Part shown: positions 43,719-53,874 of the stretch, one piece after another
How the letters are laid out: each line of letters starts with the position of its first letter
Numbering within the stretch: position 1 is the first letter of the stretch
Source: Endozoicomonas_A sp049275935
GTDB taxonomy: Bacteria > Pseudomonadota > Gammaproteobacteria > Pseudomonadales > Endozoicomonadaceae
DNA: 64,000 nt
Direction: 5' to 3'
Assembly (NCBI RefSeq): GCF_049275935.1
Contig: NZ_CP184830.1
Location: 6,262,001-6,326,000 of the forward strand
Made by a program: the position numbers and the translations under genes
Notes under the pieces: generated by a model
Database searches by the model: none
What the model saw: the letters and a program-made list of their open reading frames with translations, nothing else
What the model was told of the DNA's origin: nothing

Positions 43719-43759
43719 CAGGCAGGACTCAGAGGCTCCCTCCGGCTCATCATAAAAAT

Positions 43760-44308
43760 ATGATCAATATAAAAACACCCAGAACTCAATTAACCTTGCT
43801 TGAGCCCGAACACGCCGGACTGCTGCTGGAGTACAGACTGACTAACCGGGATCATCTTACCCCCTGGGAACCTTTACGAAGCAAAGGTTTTTATACACTG
43901 GAACGATGTGAGCACCAGCTCACCGAACAGTACAAAAGCTTCGAGGAAGGTTCAGGTTTCCAGCTCACAGCACTGACACCTGACCGAAAAGAAATCATTG
44001 GCCTGTGTAATTTTAACAATGTCGTCCATGGTGCTTTTCAAGCCTGTCACCTGGGCTACTCTATTTCGAAAAAATACCAGGGCCAGGGATTAATGCAGGA
44101 GATTGTTTCTGCGGGCATGGACTATATCTTTCAGGAAGCAAAGCTTCATCGCATCATGGCCAACTATATTCCTGACAACCATCGAAGTGCTGCATTACTC
44201 AAAAAGCTGGGCTTTGAAGTAGAAGGTAGAGCCCGGTCTTACCTCAAGATTGCCGGAAAGTGGCAGGATCATATTCTGACATCCAGAATCAATCCTGCGG
44301 ATCATTAA
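43760..44308 (+). CDS. GNAT acetyltransferase, RimJ/RimL type
   Basis: A 182-residue acetyltransferase with the RimJ-like plan: N-terminal LTLLEPEHAGLLLEYRLTNR, acetyl-CoA loop LGYSISKKYQGQGLMQEIV near residue 100 (Q-x-x-G-x-G), and LHRIMANYIPDNHRSAALLK with KLGFEVEGRARSYLKI near the C-terminus. RimJ acetylates the N-terminus of ribosomal protein S5, but related enzymes act on other substrates. It begins 41 bp after ogt and is probably co-transcribed with it and with the RDD protein downstream. Confidence 0.87.
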   Translation: MINIKTPRTQLTLLEPEHAGLLLEYRLTNRDHLTPWEPLRSKGFYTLERCEHQLTEQYKSFEEGSGFQLTALTPDRKEIIGLCNFNNVVHGAFQACHLGYSISKKYQGQGLMQEIVSAGMDYIFQEAKLHRIMANYIPDNHRSAALLKKLGFEVEGRARSYLKIAGKWQDHILTSRINPADH

Positions 44309-44396
44309 CAGCCTTACTTTTTATGGGCGTCTTTATGTCAAAGCTGCCCAACAAGATAGAAACTGATAAACTCCGCAGCCTGTTACAGGAGTTTTT

Positions 44397-44879
44397 ATGT
44401 CAGGCACATCTCAAAAGAAGCAGGCTCAACCCGCACCCGTTTGGCGGCGACTGGCTGCCATGATCTACGACAGTTTTCTGGTTTTGGCCATTATGTTTCT
44501 GGTGGGTTTTATCAACCTGGGCATTCAGATGAAGGTATATGGCGCTGAAGAACTCAAGGCCATGACAGAGAACGGACAATCCATTGGCGGACCTTTCTTT
44601 TACGCTGCGCTTTTTCTGAGTATTTTCAGCTTCTTTGCCTTTTTCTGGACTCGTCGTGGCCAGACACTGGGCATGCAGGCCTGGAATATTCAGATTGTGG
44701 ATCGGGAAGGAGGTTATATCTCTATCGGCCAATGTCTGATTCGCACACTGACCGCTATCCCTGCCCTGTTACTCTGCGGACTGGGAGTCTTCTGGTGTCT
44801 CTGGGATCGGGAACATCTCAGCTGGCAAGATCGCTTGTCCCGATCCAGAACGCTGTATATTCCTAAACAAAAGTCCTGA
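44397..44879 (+). CDS. RDD family membrane protein
   Basis: A 160-residue inner-membrane protein. The RDD signature appears as PVWRRLAAMIYDSFLVLAI (residues about 13-32), then helices around 60-80 (FFYAALFLSIFSFFAFFW), the conserved RRGQTLGMQAWNIQIVD and a third helix near 120-140, ending in WQDRLSRSRTLYIPK. Function of the family is unresolved; some members influence ion balance. Start at 44397 has CAGGAGT upstream. Confidence 0.88.
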   Translation: MSGTSQKKQAQPAPVWRRLAAMIYDSFLVLAIMFLVGFINLGIQMKVYGAEELKAMTENGQSIGGPFFYAALFLSIFSFFAFFWTRRGQTLGMQAWNIQIVDREGGYISIGQCLIRTLTAIPALLLCGLGVFWCLWDREHLSWQDRLSRSRTLYIPKQKS

Positions 44880-45003
44880 CCGGATAAATCACAGGCAGTC
44901 AGCCTATGTTAGCTCAATGACTGCCTCAGGCACCTGGATTTAACACCATTCGTACTCTCTCAATACAGCCAGCCATCTTCCGAAATAAGACAGCACTCTG
45001 TCA

Positions 45004-46062
45004 TCAGGCAGCCCGGTGTAGCAACAATGACCCTATACCAATACAGATCAGAACCGGCAGCAGAACAGAGAAGACTGGCGGAAAACCAAACACCAGGCTG
45101 GAAGGCCCCAGCAGGTTCTGCACAATCATAAATACAACCCCGGTAATCACGCCCGAAAAGATTCTCAGCCCCATACTGACCGAGCGCAGAGGACCAAAGA
45201 CAAAAGAGATTCCCACCAGCACCAGGGAGAAAATAGACAAGGGTTGCAGTGCTTTTGTCCAGAACGCCAGCGCATATTCACCCGTATCCAGTCCCTGCTC
45301 TTCCAGATAACGGGTATAAGTATTCAGGCCTGATATAGACAAGCCATCGGGCTTAACCACCACCACTTTCAAAAGCGTTGTTGTCAGGTTGGTATCCCAG
45401 GGCTCTGTATTCACTGTTTCTGAAACGACTTTATCGCCTTCCATACGACTAAGGGTGACATCCTCAAGCAGCCAGTGGTCCTGTTGATAGATCGCCCTTC
45501 TGGCAAACGAACTCTCCTTGAGTCTCATATCATCATCAAAAACATATCGACTCACACCGTAGAGCACACCATTTGGCTCAACGGCATTAAAATACATAAA
45601 TTCATTGCCTTCACGATGCCAGACCCCTTCTCCGGAATACTCGCCATTGTGGGATCGGGCGATATTCTTCCGGCTTTCAGCAATCTGCTCTGTGGCGGGC
45701 GCCACATATTCACCCAATACGATGCCTATGAAAATCAGCACCAGGGCCGGCTTCATCACAGACCAGACCATCCGCCACAGCGAAACACCTGCGGCTCTCA
45801 TGACCACCAGCTCGCTGTTTGAGGCCATACTGCCGAGGCCAGCAAGACATCCAATCAAGGCTGACACCGGGATGAACTCATAAATCTTCTTGGGGATGAG
45901 AAGCAAAATATAGACGACCGCATCCGCCATCTGATAATTGCCACGAATATTATCCAGCTCGCCCAAAAACGCGAACATGGATTCCAGCGCCACCAGAATC
46001 AAAAGCACCACGACCATGGAAGCCAATACGTTCCATGCGATGTAACGGTCCAGCTTACGCAT
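45004..46062 (-). CDS. lptG: LPS export ABC transporter permease LptG
   Basis: A 352-residue permease. With LptF and the LptB ATPase it extracts lipopolysaccharide from the inner membrane and passes it to the Lpt bridge. Helices lie at about residues 10-35, 55-75 and 95-115, then a beta-jellyroll periplasmic domain (about 130-250), then three C-terminal helices. The characteristic FAFLGELDNIRGNYQMADAV and MRAAGVSLWRMV coupling-helix region are seen. Start chosen at MRKLDRYI (46062), overlapping the lptF stop by 8 bp, so translation is coupled. Confidence 0.93.
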   Translation of the reverse strand: MRKLDRYIAWNVLASMVVVLLILVALESMFAFLGELDNIRGNYQMADAVVYILLLIPKKIYEFIPVSALIGCLAGLGSMASNSELVVMRAAGVSLWRMVWSVMKPALVLIFIGIVLGEYVAPATEQIAESRKNIARSHNGEYSGEGVWHREGNEFMYFNAVEPNGVLYGVSRYVFDDDMRLKESSFARRAIYQQDHWLLEDVTLSRMEGDKVVSETVNTEPWDTNLTTTLLKVVVVKPDGLSISGLNTYTRYLEEQGLDTGEYALAFWTKALQPLSIFSLVLVGISFVFGPLRSVSMGLRIFSGVITGVVFMIVQNLLGPSSLVFGFPPVFSVLLPVLICIGIGSLLLHRAA

Positions 46063-47164
46063 GAGCAACTTTCCTTTTGGCAATCATGACCCGCAAAGGC
46101 TCCTGAAAATAAACGACCAATCCAAGCAGCAGATAAACCCCATGCACCCACCAGACACCGACCTTTGGAGAAAGGCGACCATCATCAACCATTCCACGGG
46201 TTGAAATCAGTAACGCCAGATACAGCAGATAGAGCAATACACCGGGCAAGAGTTTGACGAAGCGTCCTTGTCTGGGGCTCACTTTTGAGAGCGGTACAGC
46301 CAGCAACACAATAATTGGAATCAATAATGGCAGTGAGATACGCCACTGCAACTCAGCTATATAGGTGGGATTATCAGAGCCTAACAATGTAGAAGTCGGC
46401 AGCGCCTGCTCTTTGCTGATTTCATCTGCGACTGCATTCTCTTCCATTCGGACGCCATAGGTTCCATACTGAGTCACCCTGACTTTTTTGCCACCGGGTG
46501 TCAGATCGTAGCGATAACCATCACTCAGGATAAGATAGCGCTGACCGGCTTCCTCTGTGGTAGATATACGACCACGCTCTGCCAGCACCAGAGACATCTC
46601 TGAACTGCCCCGCCCGGATGACTGGTGAGCAATAAACACCTTCTCCATCTGTTGATTGTCATCCGTCAGCGATTCGGTGTAAGTAACCCGATTTGCCCCC
46701 TCAAACTTTTGAAAACGACCCGGTACCAGGGTGTCGAACTCAGTCATGGAATCCTGCTGATGAAGAATGGTTTCTACCTTCTTTATCCCCCAGGGGGCGA
46801 CCAGAATACTTAGAAGAGCCACCACTAGCATAACGCCCAGCGCCGGAATCATGGTCATGCGCAGCAGATGGCCCTGACTGACACCACAGGCCCCCATAAC
46901 CGTCATTTCATTTTCTACATAGAGCCTGCCATATGCCATGATAATGCCCAGAAACAGCCCCAGGGGAATAATCATTACCAGGAATTCGGGCATTCTGTAG
47001 CCCATAATGGCAAAAAGGATATCGGCGTTCAGCGTGCCATTGGCAGCCTGCGCAAGATAGTTCACAAAACGGCCACTCATGATAATCAGGAGCACAACGC
47101 CGGTCACAGCAAATGTGACCTTGAGCATTTCTTTGGCCAGGTATCGAAAAAGGATCGAAGGCAT
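46055..47164 (-). CDS. lptF: LPS export ABC transporter permease LptF
   Basis: A 369-residue permease, the LptG partner. N-terminal FRYLAKEMLKVTFAVTGVVL, the coupling helix ENEMTVMGACGVSQGHLLRM near residue 88, then a periplasmic jellyroll (about 135-265) and three C-terminal helices with LAVPLSKVSPRQGRFVKLLPG. First gene of the lptF-lptG operon and divergent from pepA. The usual gammaproteobacterial order pepA-lptF-lptG, with holC and valS beyond pepA, is kept. Confidence 0.93.
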   Translation of the reverse strand: MPSILFRYLAKEMLKVTFAVTGVVLLIIMSGRFVNYLAQAANGTLNADILFAIMGYRMPEFLVMIIPLGLFLGIIMAYGRLYVENEMTVMGACGVSQGHLLRMTMIPALGVMLVVALLSILVAPWGIKKVETILHQQDSMTEFDTLVPGRFQKFEGANRVTYTESLTDDNQQMEKVFIAHQSSGRGSSEMSLVLAERGRISTTEEAGQRYLILSDGYRYDLTPGGKKVRVTQYGTYGVRMEENAVADEISKEQALPTSTLLGSDNPTYIAELQWRISLPLLIPIIVLLAVPLSKVSPRQGRFVKLLPGVLLYLLYLALLISTRGMVDDGRLSPKVGVWWVHGVYLLLGLVVYFQEPLRVMIAKRKVAHA

Positions 47165-47671
47165 GATCTTGAGTTACTGTTTCCGATAGTTCATAAAAGT
47201 AAAACTCACTTACCCGAGAGGTCCGGTAAGTATGACGCTTCAAGACAGACAGTAATCCTGAACATTTGTCGACCATCAAAACATGATTTTTCTGCCCGAA
47301 AAATCAGTTGTCGACACATTGATACAATAAACGGACTAAAATCTATCTCTGAAAGCCTTGCGGGAATTCACTTCTCGTGCAAGCTCTGTTCAAATACCCG
47401 ATCTGACAATTATCCAACAAACCTCTTCGAGTTTATAGCCCGGATGAAAGAAGTCTCATCATTTACGTGCCTTTTGCTAAAAAAGGGTGTGTCCCCCAGG
47501 GGCATTCAGGGCTGACTCAGGTGTCCGTCGGTTCCCTCGAAATCCCGACTCCTGGTTACCAGAGCCACAAGCCCGATTAGGAGTATTTATCAGGAATTTG
47601 TCAGAAAGATTAACAGGAAATCGGGTCATCCCCGAGAGTTAGAACCGGACAAGTGTCCTATGGGAGCAACC

Positions 47672-49153
47672 ATGCAATTTATCGTAAAAAGCGGAGCGGT
47701 AGAGAAGCAGAAAACTGCCTGCCTGGTATTGGGTGTGCAGAAGAAAGAGCTTACCGCCGCAGCCACAGCCGTAAACGAAGCCAGCAAGGGTGCCATCAAC
47801 AGCATCCTTAAACGAGGCGACCTCAAGTACAAGGCAGGTCAGACCCTGTTGCTCCAGCATGTTCCGGAATTGCCCTCTGAGCGGATTCTGCTCTGTGCGA
47901 CCGGCGAAGGAAAAGCCGCCCTCAAGGAAAGTGAATTCATCAAACTGGCCAGAGCCGTTGCTGGTGAACTGAAAGCTACCTCTGTCAAAGACGCCCTGGT
48001 ATCCCTGGAAGATATCAATGTGCACGGCAAGGACCATAGCTGGAAAGTACGTCAGCTGGTAGAAGCCATTGTATATGCGTTCTACCAGTTCGACGAATTC
48101 AAGAGTAAAAGCGCCGATGCACTGGTACTGAAGAAGGTCACCTTTCTGGCTGATCGCAAGCAGGCAAAATCTCTGAATCAAGCTATTGCTGAAAGTCAAG
48201 CCATTGGTGAAGGTCGTAACCTGGCTCGTACTCTGGGCAACCTGCCGGGCAATATCTGCCACCCGACTTATCTGGCAGATCAGGCTAAAGCTCTGGCAAA
48301 ATCCCATGCCAGGATGACTGCCAAGATTTTGGGTGAAAAACAGATGTCCGATCTGGGTATGAACTCCCTACTTTCCGTAGGCCAGGGTTCAGACCAGGAA
48401 TCCAAATTGATCCTGATGGACTACAAAGGTGGCAAGCGCGGTGAGAAGCCCGTTGTACTTCTGGGCAAAGGCATTACCTTCGATACCGGTGGTATTTCCC
48501 TGAAGCCCGGTGCAGCCATGGACGAGATGAAATTCGACATGTGTGGTGCAGCCAGCATTTTTGGCGCCATGCAGACCATTCTGGCATTGAACCTGCCCAT
48601 CAACGTTGTAGGCATGGTTGCCGCCGCCGAGAATATGCCCAGTGGCAACGCTACCCGTCCGGGAGACATCGTCACTTCAATGTCGGGCCAGACCATTGAA
48701 ATCCTTAATACTGACGCCGAAGGCCGACTGGTACTCTGCGATGCTCTGACTTACGCCGAGCGTTACAAGCCAAAAGCAGTGATCGATGTTGCCACTCTCA
48801 CAGGTGCCTGTGTCATTGCACTGGGTCACCACACCACCGGTCTTCTGAGCAACAATGATGAGCTGACCGAAGCACTGCTGAAAGCTTCCAAAGACGCTTC
48901 CGATCTGGCCTGGCAGCTGCCAATGGGTGAAGAGTATCAGGCCCAGCTGGATTCCAACTTTGCTGATATGGCCAACATCGGTGGCCGTGCGGCTGGCACC
49001 ATCACTGCGGCCTGCTTCCTGGCGCGCTTTACAGAAAGCTACCCGTGGGCTCATCTGGACATCGCCGGAACGGGATGGAACTCCGGTAAAGCCAAAGGCG
49101 CTACCGGTCGCCCTGTACCCATGCTGATTCAATATCTGCTGAACCAGCTGTAA
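47672..49153 (+). CDS. pepA: leucyl aminopeptidase PepA
   Basis: A 493-residue cytosolic M17 aminopeptidase, a hexameric two-metal enzyme that in Enterobacteria also binds DNA. The metal and catalytic motifs are GKGITFDTGGISLKPG near residue 270 and NTDAEGRLVL near residue 345. Start chosen at MQFIVKSGAV because GGGAGC is 6-8 bases upstream; an in-frame ATG at 47660 is the alternative. The 500-bp gap to lptF (47165-47671) must contain both divergent promoters, but I cannot pick out clear boxes. Confidence 0.95.
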   Translation: MQFIVKSGAVEKQKTACLVLGVQKKELTAAATAVNEASKGAINSILKRGDLKYKAGQTLLLQHVPELPSERILLCATGEGKAALKESEFIKLARAVAGELKATSVKDALVSLEDINVHGKDHSWKVRQLVEAIVYAFYQFDEFKSKSADALVLKKVTFLADRKQAKSLNQAIAESQAIGEGRNLARTLGNLPGNICHPTYLADQAKALAKSHARMTAKILGEKQMSDLGMNSLLSVGQGSDQESKLILMDYKGGKRGEKPVVLLGKGITFDTGGISLKPGAAMDEMKFDMCGAASIFGAMQTILALNLPINVVGMVAAAENMPSGNATRPGDIVTSMSGQTIEILNTDAEGRLVLCDALTYAERYKPKAVIDVATLTGACVIALGHHTTGLLSNNDELTEALLKASKDASDLAWQLPMGEEYQAQLDSNFADMANIGGRAAGTITAACFLARFTESYPWAHLDIAGTGWNSGKAKGATGRPVPMLIQYLLNQL

Positions 49154-49281
49154 TATTCTCAGGGTTGTGGATCTTTGGAGGCTCACAACCCCTGTTTCCG
49201 AAAATCATCAACGCAACATTCGTGAAGCTGCTGTCAGGTGTCTTGCCGTAAATCTCTGCTAATCTGTGTCATTCACTCATA

Positions 49282-49593
49282 TTGATTGGAGTTATGCCAG
49301 TGAATACAAGAGCAAAGCCTCAGCCGACAGAGATTAATCATATTCGCAACACCTTGACTGACGTAGTTGATGGTTTGGGTCAGACCCGTGGTGAAATGCA
49401 CCAAAGGTTTGACCAGCAAGAAAAAGAACACAGTCAATTCAGACATGAAGTTAATCAGCGGTTTGCCGGCCTCGAACATGAGGTTCATGAGGTTAAAGTC
49501 CGTTTTGACGGCCTCGAACAGAAAGTTGACCGGCAAGGCTCTGAAATCAGTGAAATCAAAGAAATGCTCCAGACCTTCCTTTCCTGCCAATAA
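49282..49593 (+). CDS. hypothetical coiled-coil protein
   Basis: A 103-residue, highly charged protein predicted to be almost all helix, with heptad patterns from residue 20 onward (QTRGEMHQRFDQQEKEHSQF). A repeat of the type F-x-G-L-E-x-x-V occurs twice (FAGLEHEVHEVKV and FDGLEQKVDRQGS). No enzyme motif; starts GTTATGCCAGTG. It lies between pepA and holC, where many genomes have no gene. Similar short coiled coils are common and of unknown role. Confidence 0.6.
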   Translation: MIGVMPVNTRAKPQPTEINHIRNTLTDVVDGLGQTRGEMHQRFDQQEKEHSQFRHEVNQRFAGLEHEVHEVKVRFDGLEQKVDRQGSEISEIKEMLQTFLSCQ

Positions 49594-49729
49594 CCAGGCT
49601 ACCTGACAAGTGGTGGAGTAGGCTCCGTCCTTAAGGGCTCCACCCGACGCGCCTTCGGCGCGCAGCTAACCCAAGCGTTGACAGTTAACGACCTTTAAAC
49701 CAGCATCATTTCCCATTACACTCAACGTC

Positions 49730-50161
49730 ATGTCTCGAGTTACCTTCTATTTACTGCAACAGCAGTCTGCCCAAGCCGTTAAAAAGTTCGCCTGTCGACT
49801 GACCGACAAGGCATGGCGGAGTGGTATGCCTGTACATATTCATACGGATAATGACATCCAGTGCGAAACTCTGGACCGACTGCTCTGGGAGTGGCGTGAG
49901 GACAGTTTTCTGCCACACCAGATCATCAACAGCGAAGCAGTAATAGCGCCAATCACGCTGGGATATAAACCACCGGAATCGTTGCACGACAACACCCTGC
50001 TGATCAATCTGTCCAGCCAAATTCCGAACTTTTACAAAAATTTTGTCCGAACTTGTGAAATTGTTGACCAGAGTCCGGGCCCGGTTGAGGTTCTCCGTGA
50101 AAAATTCAGGACTTATGTTGCGGATGGCATCCAGCCGGAAACCCATCAAATCCGGGATTGA
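49730..50161 (+). CDS. holC: DNA polymerase III subunit chi
   Basis: A 143-residue chi subunit, which links the clamp-loader psi subunit to single-stranded-DNA-binding protein. Family features: VTFYLLQQQSAQAVKKFACR at the start, HTDNDIQCETLDRLLWEW, DSFLPHQIINSEAVIAPITL and LLINLSSQIPNFYKNF. Normal length. The position between pepA and valS is the conserved gammaproteobacterial arrangement. Confidence 0.93.
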   Translation: MSRVTFYLLQQQSAQAVKKFACRLTDKAWRSGMPVHIHTDNDIQCETLDRLLWEWREDSFLPHQIINSEAVIAPITLGYKPPESLHDNTLLINLSSQIPNFYKNFVRTCEIVDQSPGPVEVLREKFRTYVADGIQPETHQIRD

Positions 50162-50216
50162 AGCCATTAGCTGGCAAAAAGCCATCCGCTGGTAAAAAAA
50201 TGAGCAGGTAGAAAAT

Positions 50217-50612
50217 ATGAGTCAGAAAAAAACGAAAGGTCTGCTGAATGAACAGGAAAGATTAAAAAGCCTACTGAAGGAAGAGATAGACCGCAATGAT
50301 CATCTCAACCAACACATTCCTGTTCTTACCGACCTTGCTGAGCATGAAGGGGCCAGACAGACCGTCACAGTTCTGAATGTCACCGGTGATTATCAACAGA
50401 ATAACTCGCAGGAACCGCCTATTCTAAGCCCCCTGCTTAACCCCGGTGTCACGGAGTCTGAACTGAAAACCCGGCTACGCAAACAGGCCCGACTGCTGAT
50501 TCAGGAGATCATCGATGAAGAGCTGGTCAGGGTCGAGGCTCAGCTGAACCGTGAGCTTAACAACTATCTGGATCACCTTCTCGATCAGATGCCCGACGGT
50601 CTATCGGATTAA
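50217..50612 (+). CDS. hypothetical protein between holC and valS
   Basis: A 131-residue soluble, acidic protein. The N-terminal 45 residues and the C-terminal 45 residues (LRKQARLLIQEIIDEELVRV) are helical; the centre is proline-rich. I know short proteins of this kind ('DNA polymerase III subunit chi-adjacent') in the same position in Oceanospirillales but cannot name a function. It may be co-transcribed with holC (55 bp gap). ATG preceded by GTAGAAAAT. Confidence 0.7.
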   Translation: MSQKKTKGLLNEQERLKSLLKEEIDRNDHLNQHIPVLTDLAEHEGARQTVTVLNVTGDYQQNNSQEPPILSPLLNPGVTESELKTRLRKQARLLIQEIIDEELVRVEAQLNRELNNYLDHLLDQMPDGLSD

Positions 50613-50715
50613 CGTCCGATATCATTCAGACAGGTGGCTTCTCCTATTAACACTGCACTGTCGGTTCCGTGTATACTGCGTCGTTTAGATCAGAACCTGT
50701 CAGAACTCTGTAGTT

Positions 50716-53571
50716 ATGGAAAAAACGTTTAACCCTCACGCGATTGAGCGCAGCTGGTATCAGACTTGGGAAGAAAAAGGCTACTTTGCCCCCTCCGGCG
50801 AAGGTTCTCCCTACTCCATCATGATTCCACCGCCCAATGTCACCGGCAGTCTGCACATGGGTCACGCTTTTCAGGACTCCATTATGGACGCCCTGATTCG
50901 TTACCAGCGCATGAAAGGCAACAATACTCTTTGGCAGGTGGGTACTGACCATGCCGGTATTGCCACACAGATGGTGGTAGAGCGTAAAGTCCAGGCGGAA
51001 GAAGGCAAGACACGTCACGATTATGGCCGTGAAGCTTTTACCGACAAGATCTGGGAATGGAAAGAAGATTCCGGCGGTCACATCACCCGTCAGCTGCGTC
51101 GTCTTGGAGCCTCTGTTGACTGGAACAATGAACGTTTCACCATGGATAAAGGCTTCTACAAAGCCGTTCAGGAAGTCTTCGTTCGCCTTTATGAAGACGA
51201 TCTGATCTATCGTGGCAAGCGCCTGGTCAACTGGGACCCCAAACTTCATACCGCCATCTCTGACCTGGAAGTGCTGAACAAGGAAATCAAAGGGCACATG
51301 TGGCACCTGCGTTATCCTCTGGCTGACGGCGAAAAAACCGCTGAAGGCAAAAACTACATTGTCGTAGCCACAACCCGTCCCGAAACCATGCTGGGTGACA
51401 CAGGTGTTGCCGTTAATGCCGCAGACGAGCGCTACAAGGCCCTGATCGGAAAAGACATTATCCTGCCACTGGTCAACCGTCGTATTCCTATCGTTGCCGA
51501 TGAACATGCTGACATGGAAAAAGGCACAGGTTGTGTAAAAATCACTCCGGCTCACGACTTCAACGATAACGAGGTCGGCAAGCGCTGCGGTCTGCCCATG
51601 ATTAATGTCATGACTCTGGAAGGTCATATCAGTGAACAGGGTGAAGTTTTCAACATTGATGGTTCCAGCAATCACGACATGGAAGCCCCCATCCCCGAGA
51701 AATACCGTGGCATGGAGCGTTTTGCTGCTCGTAAGGCCATTATCGCCGACTTTGAAGCGGCCGGGCTGCTGGAAGAAGTTAAAGATCACGAACTGATGGT
51801 GCCTTACGGTGACCGTTCTGACGTTGTTATTGAACCTCTGCTGACGGACCAGTGGTTTGTCCGTGCCGGGCCTATGGCAAAACCCGCCATTGAAGCCGTC
51901 AAAGATGGCCGCATTCAGTTTGTCCCCAAACAATACGAAAACATGTATTTCTCCTGGATGCAGGACATTCAGGACTGGTGTATTTCCCGCCAGCTCTGGT
52001 GGGGCCACCGCATTCCTGCCTGGTACGATGAAGAGGGCAATGTTTATGTAGGCCGCAGTGAAGAAGACGTACGACAGGAAAACAACATCCCGGCCGAAGT
52101 CAGCCTTAAACAGGAAGACGACGTACTGGATACCTGGTTCTCTTCTGCCCTCTGGACTTTTGCCACCCTGGGCTGGCCTGAAAACACCGGGCGCCTGAAA
52201 ACCTTCCACCCGACAGATGTTCTGGTGTCCGGTTTTGACATCATTTTCTTCTGGGTTGCCAGGATGATCATGATGACCATGCATTTCATCAAAGATGAAG
52301 ACGGCAACCCCCAGGTACCGTTCAAGTATATCTACATGACCGGTCTGATTCGAGATGAGAATGGCGACAAGATGTCCAAGTCCAAAGGTAACGTACTGGA
52401 CCCGCTGGATATGATCGACGGCATCGGCCTGGAAGATCTGGTTGCAAAACGCACCGGCAATATGATGCAGCCACAGCTGGCGGCAAAAATTGAAAAACGA
52501 ACCCGTAAAACCTTCTCTGAAGGTATCGCGGCGCACGGTACGGATGCCCTGCGTTACACCCTATATTCACTGGCTTCCACCGGCCGTGACATCAACTGGG
52601 ATATGAAGCGCCTGGAAGGTTACCGAAACTTCTGTAACAAGATCTGGAATGCAGCCAACTATGTTCAGATGAACACCAGGGGTGAAGACTGTGGTCAGAG
52701 CAATACCGACGTTGAGCTGACTCTGGCGGACAAGTGGATTATTTCCCGGCTGCAACGTCTTGAAGCCCAGCTTGAAAAGAATCTGGCAGACTTCCGTCTG
52801 GATCACGCTTCCCAGAATCTGTACGACTTCATCTGGAATGAATACTGTGCCTGGTACCTGGAACTGTCCAAGCCTGTTCTATGGAGTGAAAATGCTTCCG
52901 AAGCCCTGAAGCGGGGTACCCGTCGAACACTGGTCCGGGTTCTGGAAACCATTATGCGTCTGGCTCACCCATTCATGCCGTTTATTACTGAAGAGATCTG
53001 GCAGAACATCAAGCAAGAAGCTGGCGTTGAAGGTGAAACCCTGATGCTGCAGAGTTACCCGACTCTGGACGAAAGCAAGCTGGACGAAACTGCCGAGCAA
53101 GACATCGAATGGCTGAAAGGCTTCATTACCGGTATCCGTAATATTCGTGCTGAACTGAATATTGGCCCCAGCCGTGAACTCAATGTTCTGCTGCGCAACC
53201 TCTCTTCTGACGACCAACGTCGCCTTGATGAAAACAGCGCTTTTCTGAAGTCTCTGGCGAAATTGTCAGACATTCGTCTTCTGGGCTCTGACGAGGAAGC
53301 ACCTATGTCGACGACTCAACTGGTCGGCAAGATGGAAGTTCTGGTGCCTATTGCGGGCCTGATCGACAAAGACAAGGAACTAGCTCGTCTGAGCAGAGAA
53401 GTTGAACGACTGAATAAAGAAGTTCAGCGCTTTGAAGGCAAACTGGCCAACGAGAAGTTCATCAACAACGCCAAACCTGAAGTAGTTGCAAAGGAACGCG
53501 AAAAGTTGACAGAAGCGCTGGCTGCTAGAGAACGGCTCGATGAACAGCTCAAAGCGATTCGGGCTCTGTGA
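50716..53571 (+). CDS. valS: valyl-tRNA synthetase
   Basis: A 951-residue class I aminoacyl-tRNA synthetase that charges tRNA-Val. The HIGH-type motif is PPNVTGSLHMGHAF (near residue 40) and the KMSKS motif is KMSKSKGN (near residue 552). The CP1 editing domain with TTRPETMLGDTGVAVN lies between. The C-terminal coiled-coil arm (about 890-950, LARLSREVERLNKEVQRFEG) that binds tRNA is complete. Full length, followed by a good terminator at 53617. A 629-residue antisense frame over this gene is a composition artefact. Confidence 0.97.
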   Translation: MEKTFNPHAIERSWYQTWEEKGYFAPSGEGSPYSIMIPPPNVTGSLHMGHAFQDSIMDALIRYQRMKGNNTLWQVGTDHAGIATQMVVERKVQAEEGKTRHDYGREAFTDKIWEWKEDSGGHITRQLRRLGASVDWNNERFTMDKGFYKAVQEVFVRLYEDDLIYRGKRLVNWDPKLHTAISDLEVLNKEIKGHMWHLRYPLADGEKTAEGKNYIVVATTRPETMLGDTGVAVNAADERYKALIGKDIILPLVNRRIPIVADEHADMEKGTGCVKITPAHDFNDNEVGKRCGLPMINVMTLEGHISEQGEVFNIDGSSNHDMEAPIPEKYRGMERFAARKAIIADFEAAGLLEEVKDHELMVPYGDRSDVVIEPLLTDQWFVRAGPMAKPAIEAVKDGRIQFVPKQYENMYFSWMQDIQDWCISRQLWWGHRIPAWYDEEGNVYVGRSEEDVRQENNIPAEVSLKQEDDVLDTWFSSALWTFATLGWPENTGRLKTFHPTDVLVSGFDIIFFWVARMIMMTMHFIKDEDGNPQVPFKYIYMTGLIRDENGDKMSKSKGNVLDPLDMIDGIGLEDLVAKRTGNMMQPQLAAKIEKRTRKTFSEGIAAHGTDALRYTLYSLASTGRDINWDMKRLEGYRNFCNKIWNAANYVQMNTRGEDCGQSNTDVELTLADKWIISRLQRLEAQLEKNLADFRLDHASQNLYDFIWNEYCAWYLELSKPVLWSENASEALKRGTRRTLVRVLETIMRLAHPFMPFITEEIWQNIKQEAGVEGETLMLQSYPTLDESKLDETAEQDIEWLKGFITGIRNIRAELNIGPSRELNVLLRNLSSDDQRRLDENSAFLKSLAKLSDIRLLGSDEEAPMSTTQLVGKMEVLVPIAGLIDKDKELARLSREVERLNKEVQRFEGKLANEKFINNAKPEVVAKEREKLTEALAARERLDEQLKAIRAL

Positions 53572-53616
53572 ATCCGGTAGCTGTTGAGTTTATATTTTAT
53601 TGAGTTCTGAAAACAT

Positions 53617-53652
53617 AAAAAGCCTGGGTGCGAATAGCAGCCAGGCCTTTTT
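53617..53652 (+). terminator. intrinsic terminator after valS
   Basis: AAAAAGCCTGG and CCAGGCCTTTTT pair across a 13-base loop and are followed by a T-run, 46 bp after the valS stop. The A-run on the left makes it potentially bidirectional. Confidence 0.88.
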
Positions 53653-53775
53653 ACGAGTCTCTCAGGGGCTGTTGATATGCCTTTATTACTTTTCCTGTCA
53701 GGTAGCGTAATCGCTAAAAGCACCTTACGGATAGGAAACCAGCACAAGGGGCTTGCTTTGCAAGCCGAGCTTACA

Positions 53776-53803
53776 TCCCCGTCCTCAAAGTACGGGGCTT
53801 TAT
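53776..53803. repeat. GC-rich hairpin, possible IS200/IS605 end remnant
   Basis: CCCCGTCCTCAAAGTACGGGG with GCTTTATGC after it resembles the right-end hairpin (and TnpB guide-RNA scaffold) of IS200/IS605-type elements. No transposase or TnpB fragment is nearby, so it may be a relic or a chance hairpin. Confidence 0.35.
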
Positions 53804-53874
53804 GCTTATTCGATAAAACTGATTAAGAACTAACCAGAGCGTCAGTCTGACTAACAATATTCCTGTGGGGGCAT

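Noticed and set aside
47639..48307. A 222-residue minus-strand frame, plus frames at 48677-49186 and 46868-47515.
   Set aside because: They are antisense to pepA or lptF.
50647..52536. A 629-residue minus-strand open frame.
   Set aside because: It is wholly antisense to valS, which has every family motif. The frame is a by-product of valS codon use.
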